From positions 16,797,001 to 16,861,000 of the forward strand of contig JALDNG010000022.1 in NCBI GenBank assembly GCA_024349245.1: a stretch of DNA of 64,000 bases. The letters run 5' to 3'. The DNA is from Neodontobutis hainanensis. Lineage: Eukaryota > Chordata > Actinopteri > Gobiiformes > Odontobutidae. Both the position numbers and the translations under genes were made by a program. Below, one piece after another: positions 24,610-36,285 of this stretch. Below the pieces are notes generated by a model. It saw only the letters and a program-made list of their open reading frames with translations, was not told the DNA's origin and ran no database searches. The first letter of the stretch is position 1; every line of letters begins with the position of its first letter.

Positions 24610-25274
24610 TTATGTCATGTAGATATGAGCATGTTTCTCCTATGGTGTTGGGCCTATTTATCGCTTAGCAGGGATCTCGGATCAGTTTGCATATGTCAGA
24701 ATACTTGGTCATGTTGCCTAATGCTGAAGAGAAAATGCCCTTAAAATGTTCGTTACAAAAATACAATAAACCCAAACACTAGTAAACAAGTCAAGTCTTG
24801 GTTCCAAACCAACAAAATTAATGTTAAGGAGTGGCCAGTCCATTCCCTGGACCAATCTAGAAGCTGTTTCTGAAGCAAAACCAAGAAATGTAAATGAATT
24901 GTGGAATGTTGTTAAATAATCATGGAGTGGGATAACAGCTGAGAGGTGCCACACAGAGAAGCAGTTTTAAAAACTGTGGTCATACAACTAAATATTTAGT
25001 GTTTAGTGATTCACAGGATTGCTAAATCCTAGAAACAAAAATGTTTGTAAAAAACAGTTTTGAGTTTGTACAGTCAACGAGAGACACTACCATTTTTTTG
25101 AACACACCCCTTTCAACTAATTGCCCAATTGCACAGCCTTAAGAGGGTCTTGTTGGTTTTCTGAGCATCTACTGCACCTACTGGTAACGTTTTTTCCACT
25201 TAGCCAAAAAAATATATACTAAAACCCTGTATTATTCTGGTTAGTCACAATGTACTACTTTGAACAATACTGTA
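24610..25274 (+). mobile_element. partial copy of the same Tc1/mariner family as at 5.9 kb, opposite orientation
   Basis: The sequence is the reverse complement of the 5.9-6.7 kb element from catgtttctcctatggtgtt onward, including the transposase remnant and a right terminal repeat (tattattctggttagtcaca, ending caatactgta at 25272-25274). The left terminal repeat is missing. It abuts the ttc14-derived fragment exactly at a TA dinucleotide. Confidence 0.8.
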
Positions 25275-25470
25275 CTTCTCGGTGTTTCTGTGATCTGGGA
25301 AGCTCAGATAGCCTTTGTTGGCATACCTGGACACAGATCACAGCACAACACAAATAAAACAATATTGCTAAATGATCAAACAACAAAAGACTGTACTCTT
25401 TTAACAGTGTTACATTCTGCTGATAAAACATCTAACTAAACAAGAGTTCCACATTTGTTCTTTGCTACAA
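25275..25470 (-). pseudogene. decayed duplicate of a ttc14 exon and its flanking intron
   Basis: 25275-25360 matches 13861-13975 of the real gene (gtttctgtgatc, gcctttgttggcatacctgg, acacagatcacagca), with about 50 bp deleted from the exon. Similarity continues into the neighbouring intron (gtgttacattctgctgataaaa against cgttacatccagcaaataaaa). Because intron is included, it is a DNA-level duplication and not a processed copy. It is non-functional. Confidence 0.85.
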
Positions 25471-26429
25471 GATTTCTGTAAAGCACATCGAGTTACTTTG
25501 GTACAAAATGTTCTCTAAATTCTTCTTCTTCATCTTCTTGACACGTTAAGGTACATTTTTTCTAACTGTTTCTTTGTTTCGGATCCTCTAGTTTTCTCTT
25601 TATAGCTATGACTTTGTGTAATTGAGGTTTACTAAAATTATATTATTATTTTAGGGAGAACATCATGACTAGTGAAGCTACTTTTAGTATTAGTTTGTCT
25701 ACATTTAACCCAAAATATAAATTAACTATACAATACAAAATAATGTCAGCTAATTCCAAACTGTTATATACTGTTTGGAATTAGCTAACTGATAAGAGAT
25801 TAGACAGATTAGATAACTGTTATATAAAGATCTTATGCCACAGTATGCCCTGGGTCAAAATTTACACTTGCTGAAAATTAAATATATCACAATTTAGAAA
25901 GCACTTTGGGCCTTTCAGCTTCTCTCTCTGGAGCCACATTGGTTCAAACCATCTCTTTAAACTATGGTTGATGCAGGTAATTATTATAGATATTGTTTTT
26001 AGCATTAAGCATATTGTTTTAAACATTCGTTCAGATGTGGCACTTTCCTGCCAGTGGTCTAAATTTGGGTTGAAGGATGTTATCTCTCGGAGCTCAAGGC
26101 TATTATATGCAGATTTATTGAAAAATTAAAAGGAATCCTCAGATTAAGGAAATAATATTTAGTTCACACACCTATGTTGTAGAACAATGTCAAGATGAAA
26201 ATATCAGCACACCAAATATCTGTCTGTGTTTTTAATTTTCTCTTTTTTGTTTACTTTTGAAGTTTTGAGACTGAAAGACAGTTGGTTAGAATTTATTCAG
26301 TTACAATAAATCTGGACTAGGCCAAATTTGTTTATAAATATTTTCAATAAAATTCTGCTTATTCTGAGATTGGTATAGTTTTCCGTCGTGGTCTGGAAAT
26401 CTCCGAAGGTCAGCGTTGTTGGCTTGTCC
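25471..26429. other. intergenic DNA upstream of gene C
   Basis: AT-rich with no ORF of interest. A short imperfect duplication or inversion (ccaaactgttatatactgtttgg) lies near 25756. Nothing else supported. Confidence 0.4.
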
Positions 26430-26474
26430 CTCCCACCAAAGCTGAAGGTGGAGCACAAGTATCCCTTTATAAAA
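26430..26474 (+). promoter_or_regulatory. core promoter of gene C
   Basis: The upstream box CTCCCACC-aaAGCTGaa-GGTGGAG is at 26430-26453, and TATAAAA at 26468-26474. Spacing between the two and to the ATG is close to that of gene A. Confidence 0.72.
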
Positions 26475-26537
26475 GAGACCTGCAATCTTTGACAAACCAG
26501 CCTCTATTCTTGGACTGTCCACAGAGCATCCCTCAAA

Positions 26538-28150
26538 ATGGACATGAAGATTTTTTGCTTTTTATTTTTGCTCGCTTTTTCGGAGGCAGATAATCAACAT
26601 GGTAATTATTAACCAAACTTTAACTAAATGTTTAGATGCCTTTGTAATTTATTTACCCATTTTTATTGACATCTGGTGGGGAAAGTGCAAATTTCAACCG
26701 GACCTCCCACTCTTCTTTTTAGTGCTTGTTAGAGCATGTGAACAGCTCTGGCTCCCTGCAGGGACATGCTGTTGTCTAGAAAGAAACCCAATTGAAATAG
26801 CTCCGATGATGATTTCACTTCAATATTTTGAAATTAATAAATTTAGTTTTAAAATGTCTTAATGTCTTGTGTGCTCAAAAAGAACAATGTGTGTGCTTCT
26901 CTTAATGTGCTTCTCTTAATGTGCTAAGTTAGTCTGACTGGTATTGGTTTATATTATCTGTAGATTTTACTAATTTATATCGATGTTGCTATTTGTTTAA
27001 GATTATCATTTTAACTTCTCAAACTCTCTTTTCCAAAACTCAAGAAAACTCCAAAGGTTTGGAACCCCATACTACACCTGGACTGACCAAAGATTCAAGC
27101 ACCCTGCACCCTGAAACTGAGCACGATCCATCTACAACTCCTCACACTCCACACACAACTCTTCACACTCCACACGAAACTCCTGACACTCCACGTGAAA
27201 CTCCTGACACTCCACGTGAAGCTCCTGACACTCCACATAAAACTCCTGACACTCCACATAAAACTCCTGACACTCCACGTGAAGCTCCTGACACTCCACG
27301 TGAAACTCCTGACACTCCACATAAAACTCCTGACACTCCACGTGAAGCTCCTGACACTCCACATAAAACTCCTGACACTCCACGTGAAGCTCCTGACACT
27401 CCACATAAAACTCCTGACACTCCACATAAAACTCCTGACACTCCACGTGAAACTCCTGACACTCCACGTGAAGCTCCTGACACTCCACATAAAACTCCTG
27501 ACACTCCACGTGAAACTCCTGACACTCCACGTGAAACTCCTGACACTCCAAACAAAACTCTTCACACTCCACATGAAACTCCTGACACTCCAAACAAAAC
27601 TCTTCACACTCCACACCAAACTCTTGAAAATAAAACTACAACTCCTAAAACCTGGCCTCCAGCTGAAAATCATCAACCTCCAAATATAACTCATCATCAT
27701 CAAATTGCCGTCCGTCGAGTTCCGACTACAACTCGTCGACCTACAACTCGTCCACATCTAATCGCCGTCCGTCGAGTTCCGACTACAACTCGTCGACCTA
27801 CAACTCGTCCACATCTAATCGCCGTCCGTCGAGTTCCGACTACAACTCGTCGACCTACAACTCGTCCACATCTAATCGCCGTCCGTCGAGTTCCGACTAC
27901 AACTCGTCGACCTACAACTCGTCCACATCTAATCGCCGTCCGTCGAGTTCCGACTACAACTCGTCGACCTACAACTCGTCCACATCTAATCGCCGTCCGC
28001 CGAGTTCCGACTACAACTCGTCGACCTACAACTCGTCCACATCTAATTGCCGTCCGTCGGGTTCAGACTACAACTCGTCGACCTACAACTACAACTCGTC
28101 GACCTACAACTACAACTCGTCGACCTACAACTACAACTCATCGACCTTAA
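26538..28150 (+). CDS. gene C: secreted basic PTS protein with three different repeat arrays
   Basis: Exons 26538-26601 and 27045-28150, phase-1 junction, predicted 389 aa. Exon 1 encodes MDMKIFCFLFLLAFSEA. The ancestral donor GCAG/gt is mutated to GCAGat, and the exon apparently extends 12 nt to the next gt (CATG/gtaatt), adding four residues and keeping phase 1. Exon 2 begins ENSKGLEPHTTPGLTKDSS. It then has about 24 units of (T/A)PDTP(H/R)(K/E) (27130-27640), seven units of a 19-residue repeat LIAVRRVPTTTRRPTTRPH (27700-28070), and three short TTTRRPT units. The N-terminal array has mixed charge and the C-terminal arrays are strongly Arg-rich. Function unknown. Confidence 0.68.
27150..27640 (+). 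repeat. 21 bp array, TPDTPHK/TPDTPRE type, in gene C
   Basis: Two sub-types differ by CATAAA (His-Lys) against CGTGAA (Arg-Glu) and alternate irregularly. The first position varies between ACT and GCT. Several frames are open on both strands because of the unit composition. Confidence 0.9.
27700..28070 (+). repeat. 57 bp array encoding a 19-residue Arg-rich repeat in gene C
   Basis: Seven copies contain atcgccgtccgtcgagttcc and gtcgacctacaactcgtcc, nearly identical. They are followed at 28071-28146 by a 21 bp derivative array (actcgtcgacctacaacta). Confidence 0.93.
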
Positions 28151-29039
28151 ACTACAACTTTATGCACTCCAACAATTCCATCTTCAACAATCAGTGTACT
28201 GGCTTAGCAGCAATTAGATTGGAATTGTGTCTTTTCAATCATAACATTTTAAACATGTTGAAAATCTGTAATTTGTTTTCAGAGTGCAGTGTCAGAGTCT
28301 CAATTTAAAAACTCCATAGCACTCTGTTTTACAACTGTCAATCAAATGATGGTTACACAATCAAGTGATTAAATTGAAGCAAGTAATGTTTGTGTCTTCT
28401 TCACTGACTTCTTCTTTGCTGGTAATGTTCAGCAGAAGGTGTAATATGGTATGGGTCCTGTAGAGGGCTTCAGAGACTAACATTCATTAACGCCACTTCT
28501 GAAAGGTCACTCCAGACATAACACACGACTAATAGGCTTACAAAAACTCAAAGTCACCTTATAAACACAAGAGATACTGTAAAAAGGCAGCACTAAAACA
28601 GAAATTTAGACAAGTTGAACAATAATTAAAGATAATAAGATACATTTTACATTGGCCTTTAACATTAAGGTGGATAAGACTATATTAAAAACTTAAGTCC
28701 AGCGCTAGGCCAGGACTTAAGTTGGATAAAATCTTAGTTCAAACCTTAAACTAATTGTTAGTGTTCTTTTATCTGCAGCTCAGAAAACTATAATTGTGGT
28801 ATCATTCAGTTTTTAGAATTAAATTAAATTTTAAATTATTCATATAGCTCAGTATCACAATTAAAATTGCCTCTAAGAGCTTTATGAAGACAAGGGGCAG
28901 CAAATAGACAAACACAATGTACTAGCAATGAACTAACAGACATGTAAATAATATTGTGATAAGAGTGAACACAGACAGAGCCAGAGGATAGACGTTCGGT
29001 GTGTCATACTTCCTCCGGCGTCTAGGCCGAAGTCTAACG
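28151..29039. other. 3' flank of gene C
   Basis: Contains the family 3' module at about 28360-28520 and the 24.4 kb-like segment at 28960-29030. No gene is seen. Confidence 0.5.
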
Positions 29040-29580
29040 TTAAATGTACACGATACATAGTATGATACCTAGTAAGGAGGCAATTGAAGAAAGTAGGCTG
29101 TATGGTCATGGTCAAGTTGCCAGGAGTAAGCCATTACTACAAACATTACATTACACCAAACAGCACAGAGACAAGCCACAAAACGTCTGGAACAAAGTCA
29201 TTAGGAGGGATGAGACCAAAATTTAACTTTTAGGCCACAACCATAAGTGTACCATTTGGAGAGGAGTCAACAATCCTACTGTGAAACATGGAGGTGGATT
29301 GCCGATGTTTTGGGGATGTGTGAGCTACAAAGGCACAGGAAAAGCATGCAGCATGTTATCAGAAGATACTTAAGGAAAATTTGCACTCATCAGCCCGGAA
29401 GCTGTGCATGTGACGTACTTGGACGTGTCGACATGACACCGATCCAAAGCACAAAGCCATGTCGACCTCTCATTGGCTACAGCAGTATAAAGTGAAGTTT
29501 CTGGACTGGCCTCAGTCTCCTGACCTCAGTATCATTGAGACACTGATGGGCGATCTCAAACATGCAGTTCATGCAAAACA
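29040..29580 (+). mobile_element. Tc1/mariner transposase remnant
   Basis: In several frames the + strand shows NVWNKVIRRDETKI, then NNPTVKHGGGLPMFWGCVSY and, near the end, a WPQSPDLSIIETLMGDLKHA-like stretch. These are the DE(T)K, VKHGGG-MvWGC and QSPDLNPIE blocks of Tc1 transposases. It is frameshifted and non-functional. Confidence 0.8.
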
Positions 29581-29639
29581 GATTAAGTAAAGAGTGTAGC
29601 GGGAGGGAGGGGAAGGAGTCTCTCATCCTGAATTTACAC

Positions 29640-30155
29640 TTTTTGCTTTATTTATATGCGGACTGAAAGTCAAGGACAATCAGTGAAATGTAAACTTACC
29701 TGTAACGTTTCAACTGTAGCATCAATGTTTTGTGTAAATAGTATGCAGTTCACATACGGGATTATTTTCGAGTCTGAAATGTACTGATTTTTTCAAAAGG
29801 AATTACAATTACAAGCAGCAATACAAGCAGCCGCACACATTGACTGTCCATAATGAAATAATCCACGCAATGTAGATTTATGTAGTGCCTTTGGAGGATT
29901 TCCAGTTTGTTCGTGCACAGGAAATAACATTTTACCTAAAGTCTTTATAACTGCATATTATACAACAATTCTTTTTGCTATTATTATTACATTACATTTT
30001 AAATCTTAACTTTGTTTAGAAAAATTGGGAAACATCATTTCCCATGTTGAGACTTATAAGAGGCACATATTTTGACAACATTTACCAACAGTACCTGGTT
30101 TTTCAGGTTATGTGAAAGCCTTTTCTTGTTTATCCCACCACAGCTGAAGGTGGAG
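29640..30155 (+). promoter_or_regulatory. conserved upstream module of gene D
   Basis: About 500 bp is shared with the upstream regions of E, G and the orphan copy at 58.2 kb (caaggacaatca, caagcagc, gaaataatccac, acctggtttttcaggttatg). It ends in the palindromic box ATCCCACCACAGCTGAAGGT followed by GGAG, at 30134-30155. No good TATA box is present, unlike genes A and C. Confidence 0.6.
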
Positions 30156-30230
30156 CGATTTACTATTAACTAAATTCCACCTGCAGTCTCTGACAAATGT
30201 GCTTAGACTGCCCACAGGTAATCAGGCAAA

Positions 30231-32780
30231 ATGGGAAAAAAGATCATTTCTTTGATGATATTACTGGGATTTTTTGATGCAGCACTTGGACAAGGTAAAT
30301 ATTGACCACACGTTTTTCTAAATGTATTCCAAATAAATTCGCACAATTATAAAGTTTAAACAAAAATTCAACCAGGAAGACGCTGGAGAGTAGTGAGATG
30401 ACTTTGGGGGAATAGGGACCTTGGCGGAGGCTGGTAAGCATTTGGGGTATAATTGACAGGATAATAGGGCGTATGCTGTCGGGGACAGAGGGGCCATCAT
30501 TTGCTATGCCTTTGAGCAATAATTTGATTGAGGGACCACCAAACAGACTTGGATAGGATGGATTGTGGCACTGGATATGAAATTTGATGCCGTAGAGTAG
30601 ACCTCTAATGTAAGAGCAGCTTGTCGGAGCAGTACCTGATAAGGGAGCAGAGGGTATCTATAGTGACTGGGAAGTGATAATAATGTTATAATGTTATGTT
30701 TGAAAAATATTAGCTGTAGGTTCTGAGTGTCGAGGGGGCTAGACCTTGTTTAATTGAGTACACGGCCCCTTCCAGGTATAGGCTGAGAGAAACCTTGGGT
30801 AGGCCAGAGAATGCAGCTCTGGAGAAGGAATGGGAGTAGGTTTAGTGCTGGCTGGTAATGGTGTTTGCAGGATCGCGCAAAATTTGGTATCGATCCAATA
30901 CCAAGTAAATACAGGACCAGTTTCGGCGATACCAAAATGACAAATAACAAAACAAAATGATCACTTGAGAACAAATACTTTTTTTTTATTATCAAGTGTC
31001 TCCCTTCTTTTGACTTATTTCTGTTTTTTTAAAAGTGTACAAAATTATAATTTCACAACAAAAATATAAAATAGTTCTCTCTGCCATTCTCCTGCTCCGT
31101 CTCTGTGCTGTGTGTAATGTGCTACTGCTGGGTGCGTGGCTGATAGAGTAAACTTTGAGTGCTTTAAAACCAGGACATGTCACGAGGCATGGTCAGTAGT
31201 CATTGCAAGAGGTTGCGAAGTTGAGCTGGATTTGAAAAGCAGCATGAGAAATTTATTTACAATAATTGAATGAAAGCAATAGACTAGCAGGCTTTGACAA
31301 TGATATTGGCGCAGTACTCATTCACAGTCAGCTCCTCTACAAAGTCCCTTCACAGTGGATTTTATGGCTAGCTCAGGTTGTTTTCTACCTACACTGCCAA
31401 ATCTCAGCAGCAACACTTTTGACCCTCTACTCAAGCATGCAACAACCAGTGGGGGTTTCCATTTTCCTTTTGCAGCTAGATCCCTATTAGTGTCTCCTAG
31501 ACCCATTTCAGGTTGTTACCCTTCACAATTCTGCACGTTGTTCTTGCCCAGACTCTCCCCTCGTTCTCCATTTGGTATACAGTTTAACCAAGTCATATTT
31601 ATGCTCATTTCTTCACATCAAAAGCTGTAGTTGTTGCTGCTTTGTTAACTGTGTCATTCCTCCTTCAGCATTGATATTGTCCGTCGCTTGTACCTCTTCC
31701 TTTCATTCGCTTCATCTTCTGTTTTCATGCTGCCCCTGGCCAAGCCGTTATGGTAAAGCTAGTTAAATTGGTGTAGAAAAACTATAACCAGAATTGCTCA
31801 CCATTTTTCATTTAATCCCAGCACACAATCTCTACGGCATCTCTTCAGCAATCTGTCTCATTTTCTAAATCTATTCTTCTCTACCTCAGTCTCTGATTCC
31901 ACCTGCTAGAAATGTCCTAATGTCCTAATTCAAGTACGCTACCCGGCATATAACTGGTGATGTTTGCTAATCACTTTTCATTCCCATTTTTGCAGCTAGA
32001 TTCAGCGTCTCACAAACAAACGCACCCCTTCATAATTTGGGCAGTCGCCCTTTCCCTGCAATCCTCCTGTTTCCCTATCGGTCACTCTGGCTGCCGCCGC
32101 CAGATATATAAATGCAGTGTGCATTTTTTTCAACCTTTAGAATTACAGTGGTACCGTTGGATGCCATTGAGATAAAACTGTTCTTTATCACAGATCTAAC
32201 ACACTGTCTTACAGAACACAATCTGTATAACACCTGCTTTAAATTCCACCTGCAGCGACAACTGTCATTCCATCAACTACAACAATAACTGCTCCTACAG
32301 TTGATGCAACTGTGACAACTACAGCTGCACCATCTACAACAGCTACAGCTCCAACTACAACAACTGCTCCAGCTACGACAACTCCACCAACAACCAAAAA
32401 TATGACCACTACCATCCCAGTAACCACTCCAATAATTACTTTCACAACAACAATTAAAGGTATTATTTATTTAGCATTTTTTATTAACTAATAATTGCAT
32501 TTTTATTCCAGTCTTTTAAAGGACACTATTGAAGTCAAAAAGATAAATTTTCAAGTAATTAATCTAGGAATCCTTATTCAGACTTTGATTGATTATAATG
32601 TGGTCAGTTACCATTGGTGATTTACAGGAGAGAGAGAATAAGGTAATATCTAGCTTTAAAAATATGTATGTATGTGTCTGTGCACATAGACAGACAGTTG
32701 TACAAAGAAAATTGTTAAAACAAAAATTGTTAACACAAAATTTATTAATTTTTCTTTTTTTTTCCAATGCTATATATAGA

Positions 32781-32841
<61 letters not shown>

Positions 32842-33015
32842 AGAGTAGATGTTATATTTGTAATGTTTCTTCATTTTTAAAAGGTTCGGCTTCATTTGTA
32901 CATCTCCAAATGAGGATAACATCCTTTGGTCCCATCAGCAACGAAACACTCACTAATCTTATCAACCAGGTAAAACATAATCTATTTGATACAGATATAA
33001 AAATTAAATATATAT

Positions 33016-33083
<68 letters not shown>

Positions 33084-35687
33084 TGTATATATATATTCCT
33101 TTTCCAGTTTTATAGAAACCATCTAAGCAGCACAGATCATGTAGTTAGTGTTAAAGGAATTACCGCATCTACAACTGCAACAACAACATTAACTACAACT
33201 ACAGAGGTTCCAACTACAACAAATACTACTGCTAATACTACACCAACTACAGATGCTACAACTACGGGAGCTACAACAACTACAGCAGCTTCAAATACAA
33301 CAACTACAGAAGCTCCAACTAAAACAAATACAGTGAGTCCAACTACAAATACTACAGATGCTTTAACTACTACAGCTGCTCATACAACAACTACAGCTAC
33401 TCCACAAACAAGTATGGACACTCCAACTACAGCTGCGCCAACTGCAACAACTACAGCTGCTCCAACTGCAACAACTACAGCTGCGCCAACTGCAACAACT
33501 ACAGCTGCTCCAACTGCAACAACTACAGGTGCGCCAACTGCAACAACTACAGCTGCTCCAACTGCAACAACTACAGCTGCTCCAACTACAACAACAGCTA
33601 CTCCACAAACAACAACTATGGACACTCCAACTACAGCTGCGCCAACTGCAACAACTACAGCTGCTCCAACTGTAACAACTACAGCTGCTCCAACAAGAAC
33701 CACAACAACTACAGAAGCTGCAAGTACAACAACGTATGCGCCAAAAACAACAGCTGCTCAAATGACAATTACAACAGTTTCAGCACCGATAACGACAGCA
33801 GCTCAAACTACAACAACTACAGCTGCTCAAACTACAATATTTACAACTGCTCCAACTACAACAACTACAGCTGCTCCAACTACAATATTTACAACTGCTC
33901 CAACTACAACAACTACAGCTGCTCCAACTACAATATTTACAACTGCTCCAACTACAACAACTACAGCTGCTCCAACTGCAACAACTACAGCTGCGCCAAC
34001 TGCAACAACTACAGCTGCTCCAACTACAACAACAGCTACTCCACAAACAACAACTATGGACACTCCAACTACAGCTGCACCAACTGCAACAACTACAGCT
34101 GCGCCAACTGCAACAACTACAGCTGCTCCAACTACAACAACTACAGCTGCTCCAACTACAATATTTACAACTGCTCCAACTACAACAACTACAGCTGCTC
34201 CAACTACAACCACTACGGAAGCTTCAACTACAACAACTACGGTCACTCCAACTACGGGGCACAGTGGCTTAGTGGTAGAGCAGTCATCCTATACTCTGAA
34301 GGTTGGCAGTACAATTACTACGGATTCTCCAACAACATCTACAGATGCTCCAACAACTAAAGCTTCTCCAAATGCAACAACTATGGCTGATCCAACTACA
34401 TCAACAACGAACGCTCCAACAACAATAACAACTAAGGACGCGCAAACTAACGATATGACCGCTCCAACAACAACTACAGCTTCTACAGCAATTAAAGATG
34501 CTCCAACAACAACAACTACAGACACTCCAACTACAACAACTACAGCTGCTCTAACTACAGTAACTCCAACTGCTCCAACTACAACAACTACAGCTGCTCC
34601 AACTACAATATTTACAACTGCTCCAACTACAACAACAGCTCCAACTACAACAACTACAGCAGCTCTAACTACAACAACTACAGCTGTTTCAACTACAACA
34701 ACTACAGCTGTTCAACAAACAACAACTATGGACACACCAACTACAACAACTACAGACACTCCAACTACAACAACTACAGCTGCTCCAACTACAGTAACTC
34801 CAACTGCTCCAACTACAACAACTACAGCTGCTCCAACTACAATATTTACAACTGCTCCAACTACAACAACAGCTCCAACTACAACAACTACAGCAGCTCT
34901 AACTACAACAACTACAGCTGTTTCAACTACAACAACTACAGCTGTTCAACAAACAACAACTATGGACACACCAACTACAACAACTACAGACACTCCAACT
35001 AAAACATCTACAGCTGCTCCAACTACAGTAACTCCAACTGCTCCAACTACAACAACTACATCTGCTCCAACTACAATATTTACAACTGCTCCAACTACAA
35101 CAACAACAACAGCTCCAACTACAACAACTACAGCAGCTATAACTACAACAACTACAGCAGCTATAACTACAACATCTACAGCTTCTCCAACTACAAAAAC
35201 TACACCTGCTCCAACTACAACAACTACAGCTGCTCCTTCTACAACAACTACACCTGCTACAACTACAACTACTTCAAGTACAAAAACTACAGACACTCCA
35301 ACTACAACAACTACAGCTGCTCCACAAACAACATCTATGGACACACCAACTACAGCTGCTCCAACTACAACAACTACAGCTGCTCCAACTACAACAACTA
35401 CAGACACTCCAACTACAACAACTACAGACACTCCAACTACAACTACAGCTGCTCCACAAACAACAACTATGGACACACCAACTACAGCTGCTTCAACTAA
35501 AACAACTACAGCTGCTTCAACTACAACAACTACAGCTGCTTCAACTACAACAACTACACCAACTAAAACAACTACATCTGCTCCAACTAAAACAACTACA
35601 GCTGCTCCAACTAAAACAACTACATCAGCTGCAACTAAAACAACTACAGCTGCTCCAACTACAACAATTAAAGATGCTCTAACTTAA
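30231..35687 (+). CDS. gene D: large secreted mucin-like protein with an internal SEA-like module
   Basis: Exons 30231-30294, 32256-32459, 32884-32969 and 33108-35687 (phases 1, 1, 0), predicted 977 aa. Exon 1 encodes the signal peptide MGKKIISLMILLGFFDAALG. Exon 2 is a 68-residue PTS segment. Exon 3 plus the start of exon 4 (about residues 90-136) form a non-repetitive module, including FGPISNETLTNLINQFYRN and then HVVSVKGI; this is shared with gene E and resembles half of a SEA domain. Exon 4 is then PTS sequence, mostly TTTTTAAP-type 24 bp monomers, with PTTIFTTAP variants and a SINE-derived insert at 34254-34312. The frame ends at TAA 35685-35687, but PTS coding continues past it. Expected to be a heavily O-glycosylated secreted protein. 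Confidence 0.65.
30295..32255. other. first intron of gene D
   Basis: About 2 kb with no coding evidence; short ORFs here lack family features. The sequence just before exon 2 (aacacctgctttaaattcca) is shared with gene E before its exon 2, confirming homologous acceptors. Confidence 0.5.
32782..32840 (+). repeat. (ATT)n microsatellite in gene D intron 2
   Basis: About 20 uninterrupted ATT units just upstream of the SEA-like exon. Confidence 0.97.
33020..33082 (+). repeat. (TA)n microsatellite in gene D intron 3
   Basis: About 31 TA units fill about half of the 138 bp intron between exon 3 and the giant PTS exon. A pyrimidine tract ttccttttccag follows at the acceptor. Confidence 0.97.
34254..34312 (+). 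mobile_element. tRNA-SINE head fragment translated within gene D's PTS exon
   Basis: ggggcacagtggcttagtgg and tagagcagtcatcctatact are a tRNA-type SINE 5' region with an A box (TGGCTTAGTGG). The B box is lost. The fragment keeps the PTS frame and would add GHSGLVVEQSSYTLKVGST to the protein. Confidence 0.75.
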
Positions 35688-35855
35688 ACAACTACAGCTG
35701 GTCCGACTACAACTACAGCTGGTCCAACTACAACAACTACAGCGGCTACAACTACAACAACTACAGCGGCTACAACTACAGCAGCGCTAACTACAACAAC
35801 TACAGCTGCTCCAACTACAACAAATACGCTTCAATTATGGGGTTGTCATATACTC
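35688..35855 (+). pseudogene. PTS coding relic beyond the gene D stop codon
   Basis: After TAA the same frame continues with about 45 codons of ordinary PTS repeat (TTAGPTTTTAGPTTTTTAAT and so on) before SINE sequence and a TGA. The ancestral array was evidently longer. Confidence 0.75.
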
Positions 35856-35965
35856 TGAAATTTTTTGACAGTATACTATCGTTGTGTCCATATTGTAAAG
35901 CGCTTTGGGTGCCCGACAAGGGTAAAAAAAGCGCTAATTATATGCACACCATTTACCATGTTCAA
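35835..35965 (+). mobile_element. SINE 3' portion after gene D
   Basis: catatactctga is followed by gttgtgtcca, aaagcgctttgggtgcc, and an end of the accatttacca type, the usual fish tRNA-SINE tail. It belongs to the same family as the fragment inside exon 4. Confidence 0.65.
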
Positions 35966-36285
35966 AATTACAGAATGCTGCAGAAAGTATAATTACAGAT
36001 GTTCCAATAACAGCCTCTACTGATGTGGATACAACTATGGCTGATACAACAACTATTTTGAGAGAAAAAGATACATTGTGTCACAGCAATTATATCGAGG
36101 CAATTAATATAATCAAAATGTTCTGTCATTTGAAATAAGAAATAATGTCATAGAATGTCATAGAAAAAGGAATAATGGTTTATTTGGACATACAGGTTAA
36201 AATAATGAAGTGTAACTGCTTTACTTCAATGCTTTTCTACTTTAAGATGAACCAAAACTATAATTTTTATTTAGTTTTCTTTTTA

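Noticed and set aside
27095..27757. 220-codon minus ORF with SFMWSVR repeats
   Set aside because: Antisense shadow of the 21 bp TPDTP array of gene C.
23707..28150. CRISPR-like or satellite arrays
   Set aside because: Repeats are contiguous with no unique spacers, lie in eukaryotic exons with conserved splice context, and translate in one consistent frame.
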